A stretch of 64,000 nt of DNA from contig NZ_CP020373.1 in NCBI RefSeq assembly GCF_003957745.1, positions 1,612,001 through 1,676,000 on the forward strand, in the 5' to 3' direction. The notes beneath the pieces were generated by a model. It was given only the letters and a program-made list of their open reading frames with translations, searched no databases and was not told the DNA's origin. This DNA is from Shewanella khirikhana (GTDB taxonomy: Bacteria; Pseudomonadota; Gammaproteobacteria; Enterobacterales; Shewanellaceae). Shown piece by piece: positions 33,685-41,594 of the stretch (positions are counted from its first letter, which is position 1; each line of letters begins with the position of its first letter). The translations under genes and the position numbers were made by a program.

Positions 33685-34866
33685 TCATTGACTCAAACCC
33701 GGCTGGCGTCCTGCGCTGCCGGGTTTTATTTCGAGTGCACAGCTTTGCTGCAATGTCTGCCAAATGCCAATGTGGCGCCTGATAAGCGTTTTGAGCTGCA
33801 AAGGTGCGCCATCTTCACCGAAGTAGTAATCAATCTGTGGTTGCCAGGCGCTGGATTTAAATAGGGCCGTGAGAGTCGGCTCCAGTCTGAATTGAGCTTC
33901 ACTGTAAACGCCAAGATAGGGCTGCAGTTTGCCGATAAAAAATTTATTCAGCACATTGAGCAATATTTGCTGCTTTGCCGGATTATGCCCAGGTTTACAG
34001 CGCATCAGTGGATGGGGTGCTAGAACGCTATTCAGTTGCTGCAACGCCTGGATATTCATCTTCATGCCCGCCATATAACGCACGCTGAACTCGTTTTGAT
34101 TCAGCGAGTTGAGCGCATGGCCTAGCGCCTCACCATTAAACGCTGCAAAATCACCCTGCGCTATCAGAGTCTGGATCTTAAGTAAGCTGTTAAAGGCAGC
34201 CTCTGCTTCAATGAGCCCAGCCTTACCGCTGCTTGCCCCAAGGCTCGCACTGCCGATAAAAAGCCGTTTACGGATAACGGGTTCATTTTCCAAAAACCAC
34301 ACAAACAGCCTGGCGGCGGTCTGCTTTTTCAGTGCAAGTTCGGCGCTTAAGACGGCTTTAAGCTCGCTATCACCCAGGGTTTTAATGCAGTCCGGAGCGG
34401 CTTTGATAAATTCAAGCTGATAGATAAGAAGGTTAGATGGCTGCGAAACCTTGCCCAAACTGCTGTTGTGATTGGCAATAAGGCCGCCCAGACGGCAATG
34501 GTTCAGCTCCGCCAGATCCAAAAGGCCAATGCTGTTGGGACTGATACTCTTGGCAACATTGTCTGGTGAGTCGCCATCAGATGAGATACCGCCGTGCCAT
34601 TCACTGCGTTTTGGCTGACTGAATATGGTCTGGGCGTAGTCTAGAGGCGCAACTACGTTTGCATTGTCTGTGTTAGCCGTTGGCGCTGATAAATGGGCCT
34701 GCAACACATTGGCGAGGCGATTTTCATAGTCCTGCCACAGCGCTTTCGCCTGATTTGCCGGGCTGCAGCCAACAAGGATCAGCACTGGCATGTACATAAC
34801 CCACGCCAGCCAGCAGGCGGATAGTTTGCGTAAGCGTGTGGTGTCTAACCCAGCCAAGGCCATCAT
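33685..34866 (-). CDS. DUF3080 family lipoprotein
   Basis: 393 residues with a lipobox LILVGCSP (Cys at about residue 34), so probably anchored to the outer or inner membrane. The body resembles DUF3080 (YENRLANVLQ near the start), a family of unknown function. The last codons overlap the terminator hairpin of the convergent subtilase gene, so the C-terminal residues GSAGRQPGL are encoded by stem-loop DNA. Two adjacent ATGs (34866 and 34863) can start it. Confidence 0.7.
   Translation of the reverse strand: MMALAGLDTTRLRKLSACWLAWVMYMPVLILVGCSPANQAKALWQDYENRLANVLQAHLSAPTANTDNANVVAPLDYAQTIFSQPKRSEWHGGISSDGDSPDNVAKSISPNSIGLLDLAELNHCRLGGLIANHNSSLGKVSQPSNLLIYQLEFIKAAPDCIKTLGDSELKAVLSAELALKKQTAARLFVWFLENEPVIRKRLFIGSASLGASSGKAGLIEAEAAFNSLLKIQTLIAQGDFAAFNGEALGHALNSLNQNEFSVRYMAGMKMNIQALQQLNSVLAPHPLMRCKPGHNPAKQQILLNVLNKFFIGKLQPYLGVYSEAQFRLEPTLTALFKSSAWQPQIDYYFGEDGAPLQLKTLIRRHIGIWQTLQQSCALEIKPGSAGRQPGLSQ
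33695..33731 (+). terminator. Terminator of the subtilase, inside the end of the DUF3080 gene
   Basis: AAACCCGGC, 14-base loop, GCCGGGTTT, then TATTT. It lies 38 bp after the protease stop and overlaps the 3' end of the convergent DUF3080 reading frame. Confidence 0.75.
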
Positions 34867-34970
34867 GCGTTGTCCGAATGCGTTGCTAAAGTCCCCAGAC
34901 TCAAGGTTCCTGAACCAGGTTAAGGTTCCTCAAATCTGTCTGTTCTTGTCACTTAAAGATAACGTGTCAC

Positions 34971-35002
34971 AAAAACAAAAAGGCAGGGAAACCCTGCCTT
35001 TT
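34971..35002 (-). terminator. Terminator of the S41 peptidase gene
   Basis: On the minus strand: AAGGCAGGG, loop TTT, CCCTGCCTT, followed by TTTGTTTTTG. It is 36 bp beyond the S41 stop. Confidence 0.88.
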
Positions 35003-35037
35003 GCTGATGGCACCTAGACGGCACCAAACCACATGCC

Positions 35038-36630
35038 TTACTGCTGCAGGGTCTCTACCTTGGTCAATACGCGGTTGGTCTTGAACAGGTTCACTTCACG
35101 GGTGTCGCTCATGGCTTCGCCGCTACCTTTTGCAGGCGCTTTTTGCACAGCGAAACTGGCGGCAGCCGGGGCGGGGCAGCTTTGGGTTACCCGGTATTGC
35201 AGCGCCGCTGCAAACAGGGCTTCGTTCGGATCGCCAAGCTGATGGCTGAAGTCATCGTTCAGATAACAGCCGGTCACCTGCTCACCGCCTATAACTGGGG
35301 TGTTGGCAGGTTCAAAGCCGTCGGCGTAGTCACCAAAGCCTTTGTTGTTTTCACCGCGGAACTGGATGCTGAAATAGGTGGTACCGCAGTTATCGGTTGG
35401 ATAGAAGCCGTAGGGCTTACCGCAGGTACGATTACCAATTTGCACCACATCCAGGTCGATACCGCGAAGACCATTGATAATGGCCTCGGATGCCGAGCAA
35501 GTGCCCGAGGTGGTTAGGATAAACACCCGGCCCAGATCCAGATGCGGCAAGGGTGCATTCTCGGTGTAGGAGAAGCCGATACCGGTATTGATAAACGGCA
35601 TTGGCACCAGGGGTTGGTTGGTCACCGGATTGGTGCTGGCGTGCTTATCGTTAAAGGTAGTGTTTTCAAATATCTTGTTGCTGGTGCGGGCTGGACCGGC
35701 AATCATGTAACCGAGCTGACTGGCGATGGCCAGCAGACCGCCGCCGTTATAGCGCACATCCAGCACCAAATCGTTAATGCCTTCTGCTTTGAGGGTGCTG
35801 ATGGCATCCACCAGTTCTTTTTCTGAGGTGGCGATATGGCTGTTGAACTGCAGATAGCCTACTTTGCCACTGGCGGTGGCCACCGCTTTCACGTTTTGCA
35901 CCGGATCCTGCACCACAGTGCCTGCGGTCATGGAGATAGTGCGCTCAGTACCATCGGGATCGCGCACTTTAAAGGTGCTGGTTTTGCCGTTGGTGCTGGG
36001 GAAGAAGGCCTCGTTGAGGGTATCCACATCGTCGCCGTCTGCGACCACGACACCATTGGCCTCAAGAAACTCGGTGCCACGGACAATACCTACGGCGGTG
36101 GCAACGCTGCCAGGCTCGGTATAGGCGGCGACAATTTTTCTTGGCTCTGTGGCAGACAGCAGCTGGAATTCAACACCATAACCCACAGCCTCACCCGAGT
36201 TGGACAGGGCGTCCCACTCTTCGGTGGACATGGCGCTGTGGAATCTGTCTTTTTTGGCGCCGCTTGGTGTGGTCAACGGGGTTTTGAGCTGGGCAAAATA
36301 ATCAATAACTGTGCCGAAACTGTTGGGGTCGTTATCCGGGACTTCGCTGTACCAGAGGTAGGTATTATTGGTCCAGGAACGCAGCCACATTTTTTCATGC
36401 AGGGCGCTGCCGGACTTATCGGCTGTGCCGCTGCGTGGATTGGCGCAGAAGTTTTTGTAAATATCTTCGCTGGCAAAGCTGCCTTGCACCCAGGTAATGT
36501 CGCTCCCTGAATTACCATTGTTGCCTGAGTTACCGCTATTTCCTGGATCCGAGGTGCCGCCACCGCCTGAACAGGCGCCAACAGCGGCAAGCAGGGCGAG
36601 GGTAAGCGCATGCTTTGTAAAGTACCGCAT
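35038..36630 (-). CDS. S41 family peptidase lipoprotein
   Basis: 530 residues. Lipobox VGACSGGG (Cys at about 20) is followed by a low-complexity GNSGNSGNNGNSG linker, then a PDZ-like region and the S41 domain. The nucleophile is probably Ser in TSGTCSASEAI. LVLDVRYNGGG is the S41 strand. S41 peptidases (Tsp/CtpA relatives) cleave C-termini of envelope proteins. ATG 36630 has AAGGAG upstream. It lies 36 bp behind yjtD on the same strand, so they are probably co-transcribed. Confidence 0.88.
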   Translation of the reverse strand: MRYFTKHALTLALLAAVGACSGGGGTSDPGNSGNSGNNGNSGSDITWVQGSFASEDIYKNFCANPRSGTADKSGSALHEKMWLRSWTNNTYLWYSEVPDNDPNSFGTVIDYFAQLKTPLTTPSGAKKDRFHSAMSTEEWDALSNSGEAVGYGVEFQLLSATEPRKIVAAYTEPGSVATAVGIVRGTEFLEANGVVVADGDDVDTLNEAFFPSTNGKTSTFKVRDPDGTERTISMTAGTVVQDPVQNVKAVATASGKVGYLQFNSHIATSEKELVDAISTLKAEGINDLVLDVRYNGGGLLAIASQLGYMIAGPARTSNKIFENTTFNDKHASTNPVTNQPLVPMPFINTGIGFSYTENAPLPHLDLGRVFILTTSGTCSASEAIINGLRGIDLDVVQIGNRTCGKPYGFYPTDNCGTTYFSIQFRGENNKGFGDYADGFEPANTPVIGGEQVTGCYLNDDFSHQLGDPNEALFAAALQYRVTQSCPAPAAASFAVQKAPAKGSGEAMSDTREVNLFKTNRVLTKVETLQQ

Positions 36631-36666
36631 TTCAAAACTCCTTTTTCGTACGATTGCCGATTTAAA

Positions 36667-37344
36667 TCAGCTAGTTATTTTCTTCATAATATCACTTATC
36701 AACTGATGCGCCATCTTGCAGTCACGATCTGATAACAGGCCGATACCATTTTGTAGCCAGGGTCTGAGTTTATCCTGCTCAGACAGCGCCAACAGATCCG
36801 CAAGTTGCAGCGCTTTTTGCTTGAGCGATTGAATTTGGCCTTCGGCGGCTACAGTTTGCTGAAGCCCTATGGTGCCCGACAGGCCTGAGAGTGCATAACT
36901 GTAAACCATGACGGCCTGACCTAGGTTTAAAGAAGGGTACTCACCGGCAAGGGGCACGTAACTGAAAAGGTCGCAGGCATCGAGTTCCTGATTCGACAGC
37001 CCGCTCGACTCGCGGCCAAATACCAGGGCTCTGGAACCGGCGCCACTGTGGCTTAAGGTGCTGGCAAGCTCATCCGGCGCTAGGAAGGTCCGGGGGCTGC
37101 CGCGCTCTCTGGCGGTGGTGGCAATCAGCAGATCGAAATCCTGTCTCAGGGCATCGAAGCTGTCGTAGCAGCGGACGTTATCCAATATGTCAGTGGCGCC
37201 ATGGGCAACCCAGCGGGCTTCTTCTTCCAAATGAACCTGACTGCCAACCAGAATTAACTCATTAAATCCCATGGTTTTCATGGCTCGGGCGGCGGCGCCC
37301 ACATTGGCGGCGCGGGCAGGTTCAACCAGTACGATGGACAACAT
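36667..37344 (-). CDS. yjtD: TrmH/SpoU-family RNA methyltransferase, YjtD-like
   Basis: 225 residues. The N-terminus VEPARAANVGAAARAMKTMG, motif 2 ALVFGRESSGL, and motif 3 YPSLNLGQAVMVY define a SPOUT 2'-O-methyltransferase. Similarity is closest to E. coli YjtD (APARAENIG..RWVAHG), less to TrmJ. The RNA target is not established. It precedes the S41 peptidase gene. Confidence 0.85.
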   Translation of the reverse strand: MLSIVLVEPARAANVGAAARAMKTMGFNELILVGSQVHLEEEARWVAHGATDILDNVRCYDSFDALRQDFDLLIATTARERGSPRTFLAPDELASTLSHSGAGSRALVFGRESSGLSNQELDACDLFSYVPLAGEYPSLNLGQAVMVYSYALSGLSGTIGLQQTVAAEGQIQSLKQKALQLADLLALSEQDKLRPWLQNGIGLLSDRDCKMAHQLISDIMKKITS

Positions 37345-37601
37345 AAAACGCTTTTACTCCGATACAAATAAAGCCTGGCGCCGAGTATAGCGGCAAAGGC
37401 CTGCCAGCCCGAGCATTTTCAGTGGGCGCTATCATCCAAACCGGGCTCAGTGTCGGGGCACAGTTCATTATCAGGACTTACTCCTTTCGGGGGTAGTGGG
37501 CGGTGAGATTTCCAACCCACGGGTTAGCGCATATTGTGCGGAAATGTGAAATTTTATAGTTATTCCCCACAAACACAGCACCTTAGCCCAATAGCCTTTA
37601 T

Positions 37602-38450
37602 ATGAGCGCCAGAAAAAATGGATCAGACATTCTGACGAACAAGCTGCCGCTGCTGCTCAATCTTGCCGGCATCGGCTGTCTGCTGGTGTTCGGTGCGGCA
37701 AAGCTGCATCAGGCGGTGGCAGGGGAGTCGGCGCTGGAGCAGGTCAATGCCCGGCTTGCGGCAATGCAAACACCGCTGGACGTTGAAGCTCAGGCAAGCG
37801 TCTCGGAAACTTCGACCCAATTAGAGGCCGGGGCCCAGCGCACCAGCCAACCAGAGTCTCAGTCTAAGGCTGCAGGCTCTGCTATGACACCGTCTGCACC
37901 GGCTCTCTCTTCTCAAACTCGCTCAGTATTGGCACAGTCTGCGCCGCCGCCTGTAAAGGCGCCCGATATGACCGATTGGTCGGCTGCGCGCAAAAAAGGG
38001 TACGCCGAACAAAGCCCATCCGCTGAAACTTCGTTGGCTATGCCCCCAGCGCTTATTGGCAAAATCCGTATTGATGATATCGATGTGGAAGCGGCGCTGT
38101 TTGATGGCGACTCAGAACTCAATCTCAACAAGGGAGTTGCCAGGGTCAGCCATACCGCCGGGCTTGGCGAGCAGGGCAATCTGGTGATTGCCGGTCACAG
38201 GGATTCCTTTTTCAGAAAGCTTGGCCAACTCAAAAAGGGGGCGAGCATTGACGTGATGTCAGTCGATGGCCAGCTGCACCGTTATCAAATGACCGACAGC
38301 TGGATAGTCACGCCTGAGGATACCTGGGTGATGGCGCCCGTCAGCAGCGATGTTCTCACCCTCATTACCTGTTATCCATTCTACTTTGTTGGCAGCGCAC
38401 CCCAGAGATACATAGTGCGGGCCAAAAAGGTTTCACCCCACCAACAATAA
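37602..38450 (+). CDS. Sortase, class D-like
   Basis: 282 residues. One N-terminal membrane segment (about 14-34) is followed by a long, disordered linker rich in Ser, Gln and Ala (about 50-145) and a sortase domain from about 150. The catalytic His199 (VIAGHRDSFF), Cys257 (TLITCYPF) and Arg269 (APQRYIV) are all present. The TCYPF...G.APxRYIV pattern resembles class D sortases, which recognise LPxTA. Sortases link proteins covalently to a nucleophile by transpeptidation; in Gram-negatives the acceptor is unknown. Ten bases downstream begins a gene for a protein with an LPKTA sorting signal. ATG 37602 has no clear Shine-Dalgarno. Confidence 0.92.
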   Translation: MSARKNGSDILTNKLPLLLNLAGIGCLLVFGAAKLHQAVAGESALEQVNARLAAMQTPLDVEAQASVSETSTQLEAGAQRTSQPESQSKAAGSAMTPSAPALSSQTRSVLAQSAPPPVKAPDMTDWSAARKKGYAEQSPSAETSLAMPPALIGKIRIDDIDVEAALFDGDSELNLNKGVARVSHTAGLGEQGNLVIAGHRDSFFRKLGQLKKGASIDVMSVDGQLHRYQMTDSWIVTPEDTWVMAPVSSDVLTLITCYPFYFVGSAPQRYIVRAKKVSPHQQ

Positions 38451-38460
38451 GGAAAGAACC

Positions 38461-38988
38461 ATGAAAAAAACACTTGCCGCTGGCCTGTTGGCCTCTGTGG
38501 TTGCGGGCCCCGCTCTGGCAGCCGATTGCAGTGACGTGGTATGGCATCAGGATGTGCTGGCTCAGTATCCCAGCGTGGCCAACGCCTGTCAGGAAGTGAT
38601 TGAAAAAGACGGCAAACAGTTTGTGAAACTCAAGGCTGAGTTCGTGCGTTATCGCGAGCCGCACAAAGCCATGCTGGATGTGTATGAAACTGACGGCTCA
38701 AAACAGCGCCAGACAGTTTCACTCAAACCCAACGCCACCGTGAATGCCGGCGGCAATATGATTGGGTGGGATGCCTTGCCCCGTGGCTATGAGCTGGAAT
38801 TCTACGTACCGAGCGATCGATTCGAAGTGGATGAGGTCACCATGGTGACCCCGGTTGCGCCGGTCGAGCCTGAAACCCAGCCTGCAGCGTTACCAAAAAC
38901 GGCCTCCTGGGTACCGGCACTTGGCGCAGCAGGTTTGCTGCTGCTTGGCTTGGGCCAGCTTTTCGGCCGTCGCCGCCGCGGCCAATAA
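38461..38988 (+). CDS. Exported protein with LPKTA sortase signal
   Basis: 175 residues. Signal peptide MKKTLAAGLLASVVAGPALA, then a mature domain with two cysteines (residues 23 and about 44) that could form a disulfide. The C-terminus is a full sorting signal: LPKTA at 144-148, hydrophobic segment about 150-168, and RRRR at 170-173. AAGGAAAG precedes ATG 38461. The gap after the sortase is 10 bp, so the two form one operon, and it is the obvious substrate. The mature domain (about 120 residues) is not recognised. Confidence 0.88.
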   Translation: MKKTLAAGLLASVVAGPALAADCSDVVWHQDVLAQYPSVANACQEVIEKDGKQFVKLKAEFVRYREPHKAMLDVYETDGSKQRQTVSLKPNATVNAGGNMIGWDALPRGYELEFYVPSDRFEVDEVTMVTPVAPVEPETQPAALPKTASWVPALGAAGLLLLGLGQLFGRRRRGQ

Positions 38989-39046
38989 GGGGTTATCGAC
39001 GGTTTAAATGGTACTTGTTGCCGTCATTTATAAACGCTACAGCTAT

Positions 39047-39074
39047 AAAAAAAGCCGCCCAAGGGCGGCTTTTT
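39047..39074. terminator. Bidirectional terminator between the sortase cassette and eco
   Basis: A-run, GCCGCC(C), AA, (G)GGCGGC, T-run. It separates the sortase substrate gene (plus) from ecotin (minus). Confidence 0.9.
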
Positions 39075-39120
39075 GTTTAATGGCCTTTTTAAGTGCCAGG
39101 ATTCAATGCTCAGTTAATGC

Positions 39121-39678
39121 TCAGTTTCCTGAGGTGTTGAATACTGTCTCGGCGCGCCATACACGGTACTTAAGCTCAGCGCCTTCAGGGATGTAAAACA
39201 CCATCGGCAGCTTACTGTTGTAGGCAAACTTATGGTCGCCGGGGATGCGCACAAAGGCTTCGGTTTTGGCCTTATCGAAACAGGCCATCATGGTGCTTGG
39301 GCCGTCGGCGATTTCGTTCACTTCGTAGTAGGTGTAACCCCAGCCTTGCAGGTTGACGGCTTTGAGTTCACCGCGCAGGCCGTGCTTGTTGCAGTCGACC
39401 AGTTTGGTTTGTCCAACCTGAACCTCAACCATGTAGTTTTGTTCGTTCTCGAGGGCTGGCAGGGTCAGAATGTGCTGAACCATACCTGCTGCGGGCGCCG
39501 GAAACATCTTGCTGGCGTCCCGGGCCTGATAATCGGCGGCATTAAAGTGCTCTGCAGTGATCATATTCTGATTAACTCCATCCGGATGGGCAGGGGAAGT
39601 GGCGTTGGCCACAGACAGGGTTGCCAGAGAAAAAAGGCCGGTCAGCATCAGATTTTTTACAGAAAAGGCTTTTTGCAT
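39121..39678 (-). CDS. eco: Ecotin, periplasmic serine protease inhibitor
   Basis: 185 residues, with an N-terminal signal peptide ending near VANA. The ecotin core is clear: VDCNKHGLRG, GWGYTYYEV, reactive loop STMMACFD with Met at P1, then YNSKLPMVFYIP and YRVWRAE. Ecotin dimers inhibit trypsin-fold proteases, including host elastase, and so protect the periplasm. The leader plus pro-like segment is longer than in E. coli. AAGGAG precedes ATG 39678. Confidence 0.95.
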   Translation of the reverse strand: MQKAFSVKNLMLTGLFSLATLSVANATSPAHPDGVNQNMITAEHFNAADYQARDASKMFPAPAAGMVQHILTLPALENEQNYMVEVQVGQTKLVDCNKHGLRGELKAVNLQGWGYTYYEVNEIADGPSTMMACFDKAKTEAFVRIPGDHKFAYNSKLPMVFYIPEGAELKYRVWRAETVFNTSGN

Positions 39679-39811
39679 AATAACTCCTTGATAAGGGGAG
39701 ACCCCAAAAATAGCCGGGATTCATACCCGCTGTATTCCTGTAAACGAGGCTAATCGGAAAAAGGGTTAAAGCCCACGAAAAAAATTTTTATTTTATTTGG
39801 CTGTTGCAGCC

Positions 39812-39827
39812 TGTGAGTTATTTCACG
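39812..39827. promoter_or_regulatory. CRP-like site between eco and dmeF
   Basis: TGTGA-GTTATT-TCACG matches the CRP core TGTGA-N6-TCACA in 9 of 10 positions. It is 134 bp from the eco start and 90 bp from dmeF. Confidence 0.45.
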
Positions 39828-39834
39828 TTTCAAA

Positions 39835-39853
39835 TAGTTTGATGTTCAAACTA
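39835..39853. promoter_or_regulatory. Palindromic operator upstream of dmeF
   Basis: TAGTTTGA-TGT-TCAAACTA, a perfect 8-bp inverted repeat with a 3-base centre, extended to 11 bp with one mismatch. It lies 64 bp before dmeF. MarR-family proteins bind this type of palindrome, and a MarR-type gene follows dmeF in the same operon. Confidence 0.65.
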
Positions 39854-39916
39854 ATTTAATCCACACTAAAACCACGCTAACCTTTTGCCGTCAAACCTAC
39901 AACAAGCAGTGAAATT

Positions 39917-41020
39917 ATGAGCACGCGTCCTTTCCATTCCGTTGCCGATTGGCAGCACCCCCACGATTTTTTCAAGCATAACGATGCCGGCGAGCGCAGT
40001 ACCCGTATCGTGCTGATCCTGACCTTGGTGACCATGGTGGCCGAAATCCTCGCCGGTACCGTGTATGGCTCTATGGCACTGCTGGCCGACGGGTGGCATA
40101 TGGGTACCCATGCGGCGGCATTTTTAATCACCCTGTTTGCCTATCGTTATGCGCTTAAGCACAAAGACAATCCATCGTTTGCCTTTGGTACAGGCAAGGT
40201 TGGCGTGCTTGGCGGCTTTGCCAGTGCCGTGGCTCTGGGATTGGTGGCGCTGATTATGGTGATTGAATCGGGGATGCGATTGATTTCACCCCATGAAATT
40301 GCTTTCGATGAAGCCATTCTGGTTGCCACCATAGGTCTGTCGGTGAATCTGCTGAGTGCGTTTTTGCTTAAAGATCATCACCATCACCATCATGGTCACC
40401 ATCACCATCACGCTGATGACCATGACCACGTCCATGAACACGAGCACAAGCACGAGCATCAACATCTGCATGCCCACAGCGATGCCGACAGCCATGCTCA
40501 CTCACACCACCTGGATACATACGAACATGAGCATGAGCATCATGCCCACGCTCAGCATGAACATCAGGGCCATCACCATGATCACAATCTGCGTGCCGCC
40601 TATCTGCACGTTCTGGCCGATGCGCTGACCTCGGTGCTCGCCATCGGCGCCTTGTTGGCGGGCAAGTTCCTCGGCTTGACCTGGCTCGATCCGCTTATTG
40701 GCATTCTGGGCGCGGTGATCATCGGTCGCTGGGCCATAGGTTTGGTGCGTGATACTGCGCCTGTGCTACTGGACGCCACTGGCAGCAAGTCCCAGCGCGA
40801 TCGCATTAAGGCGTTGGTGGCCAGTGTACCGGATCATGGGATAAGCGATCTGCACATCTGGCGCATCAGCGCCGACCATAAAGCCTGTATTCTTGGGGTG
40901 GTAAGCCATGCACCAAAAGACAGCAGCTATTTCGTTAATCGCATTAAATCGGAGCTCGGCTTTCACCATGTGACTGTGGAAGTGCATCGCTGCGACTGTG
41001 AAGCACGCGGCGGCCATTAA
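39917..41020 (+). CDS. dmeF: CDF-family metal efflux transporter DmeF
   Basis: 367 residues, cation diffusion facilitator with six transmembrane helices. The transport-site residues are in LLADGWHMGTHA and HVLADALTS. Between helices 4 and 5 lies a long histidine loop (about 154-223), roughly half histidine, that probably binds metal. The DmeF subfamily exports Co2+ and Ni2+; the N-terminal HPHDF element also fits. ATG 39917. It is followed 20 bp later by a MarR-type regulator gene. Confidence 0.92.
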   Translation: MSTRPFHSVADWQHPHDFFKHNDAGERSTRIVLILTLVTMVAEILAGTVYGSMALLADGWHMGTHAAAFLITLFAYRYALKHKDNPSFAFGTGKVGVLGGFASAVALGLVALIMVIESGMRLISPHEIAFDEAILVATIGLSVNLLSAFLLKDHHHHHHGHHHHHADDHDHVHEHEHKHEHQHLHAHSDADSHAHSHHLDTYEHEHEHHAHAQHEHQGHHHDHNLRAAYLHVLADALTSVLAIGALLAGKFLGLTWLDPLIGILGAVIIGRWAIGLVRDTAPVLLDATGSKSQRDRIKALVASVPDHGISDLHIWRISADHKACILGVVSHAPKDSSYFVNRIKSELGFHHVTVEVHRCDCEARGGH

Positions 41021-41040
41021 CCCTATACAAGGATAAGCCC

Positions 41041-41472
41041 ATGAGCACAAAAGAGATGGACATCAATAAGCTGCTGGTTGAATTTTATGAGCGCTTTTCC
41101 GCCTGGGAGCACCATATCGTTGAAGGCAGCGGCTTGCCACTGCCGATGATGCACACCCTGGAGCTGCTGGGGCTCTACGGCCCGATGCGCATGACGGATC
41201 TGGCCGAAAAGCTCTGTATCAGTACCGGCACCCTGACAGTGCGGGTCGATAAGCTGGCAAGCGATGGCCTGGTGGAACGTATCACCAATCCACAGGACAG
41301 GCGCTCACTGCTGATATCGCTGACCTCGCTGGGGCTTGAGATCTTTAAAGAGCATGACCGCGCTCACCTGGATATGACGGCCAAACTGACCAGCAACCTC
41401 AGCGCCGATGATAAGGCCACGCTGCAGCGACTGCTTGGGCAACTCACCGAACAGTTCGATACGCTGGCCTGA
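41041..41472 (+). CDS. MarR-family transcriptional regulator
   Basis: 143 residues with a winged helix: MTDLAEKLCISTGTLTVRVDKLASDGLVERI, wing around PQDRRSLLISLT. MarR proteins are dimeric repressors released by a ligand. The 20-bp gap after dmeF and the palindrome upstream of dmeF suggest it controls its own operon, possibly in response to metal or to another stress. Ligand unknown. ATG 41041. Confidence 0.9.
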   Translation: MSTKEMDINKLLVEFYERFSAWEHHIVEGSGLPLPMMHTLELLGLYGPMRMTDLAEKLCISTGTLTVRVDKLASDGLVERITNPQDRRSLLISLTSLGLEIFKEHDRAHLDMTAKLTSNLSADDKATLQRLLGQLTEQFDTLA

Positions 41473-41594
41473 CCAGCCCTCATTGAAACAAACCTTTACA
41501 CTTGAACGTGGCAGGCGGTTGCGCCTGCCGGAAATTCCGATAATTTAGTGTCCTTATAACAACTATTGCGACCGCAACATCATAAGGACTAACA

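Noticed and set aside
40375..40600. Dense CAT/CAC repeats resembling a simple-sequence repeat
   Set aside because: They encode the histidine loop of DmeF in frame; not an independent repeat element.
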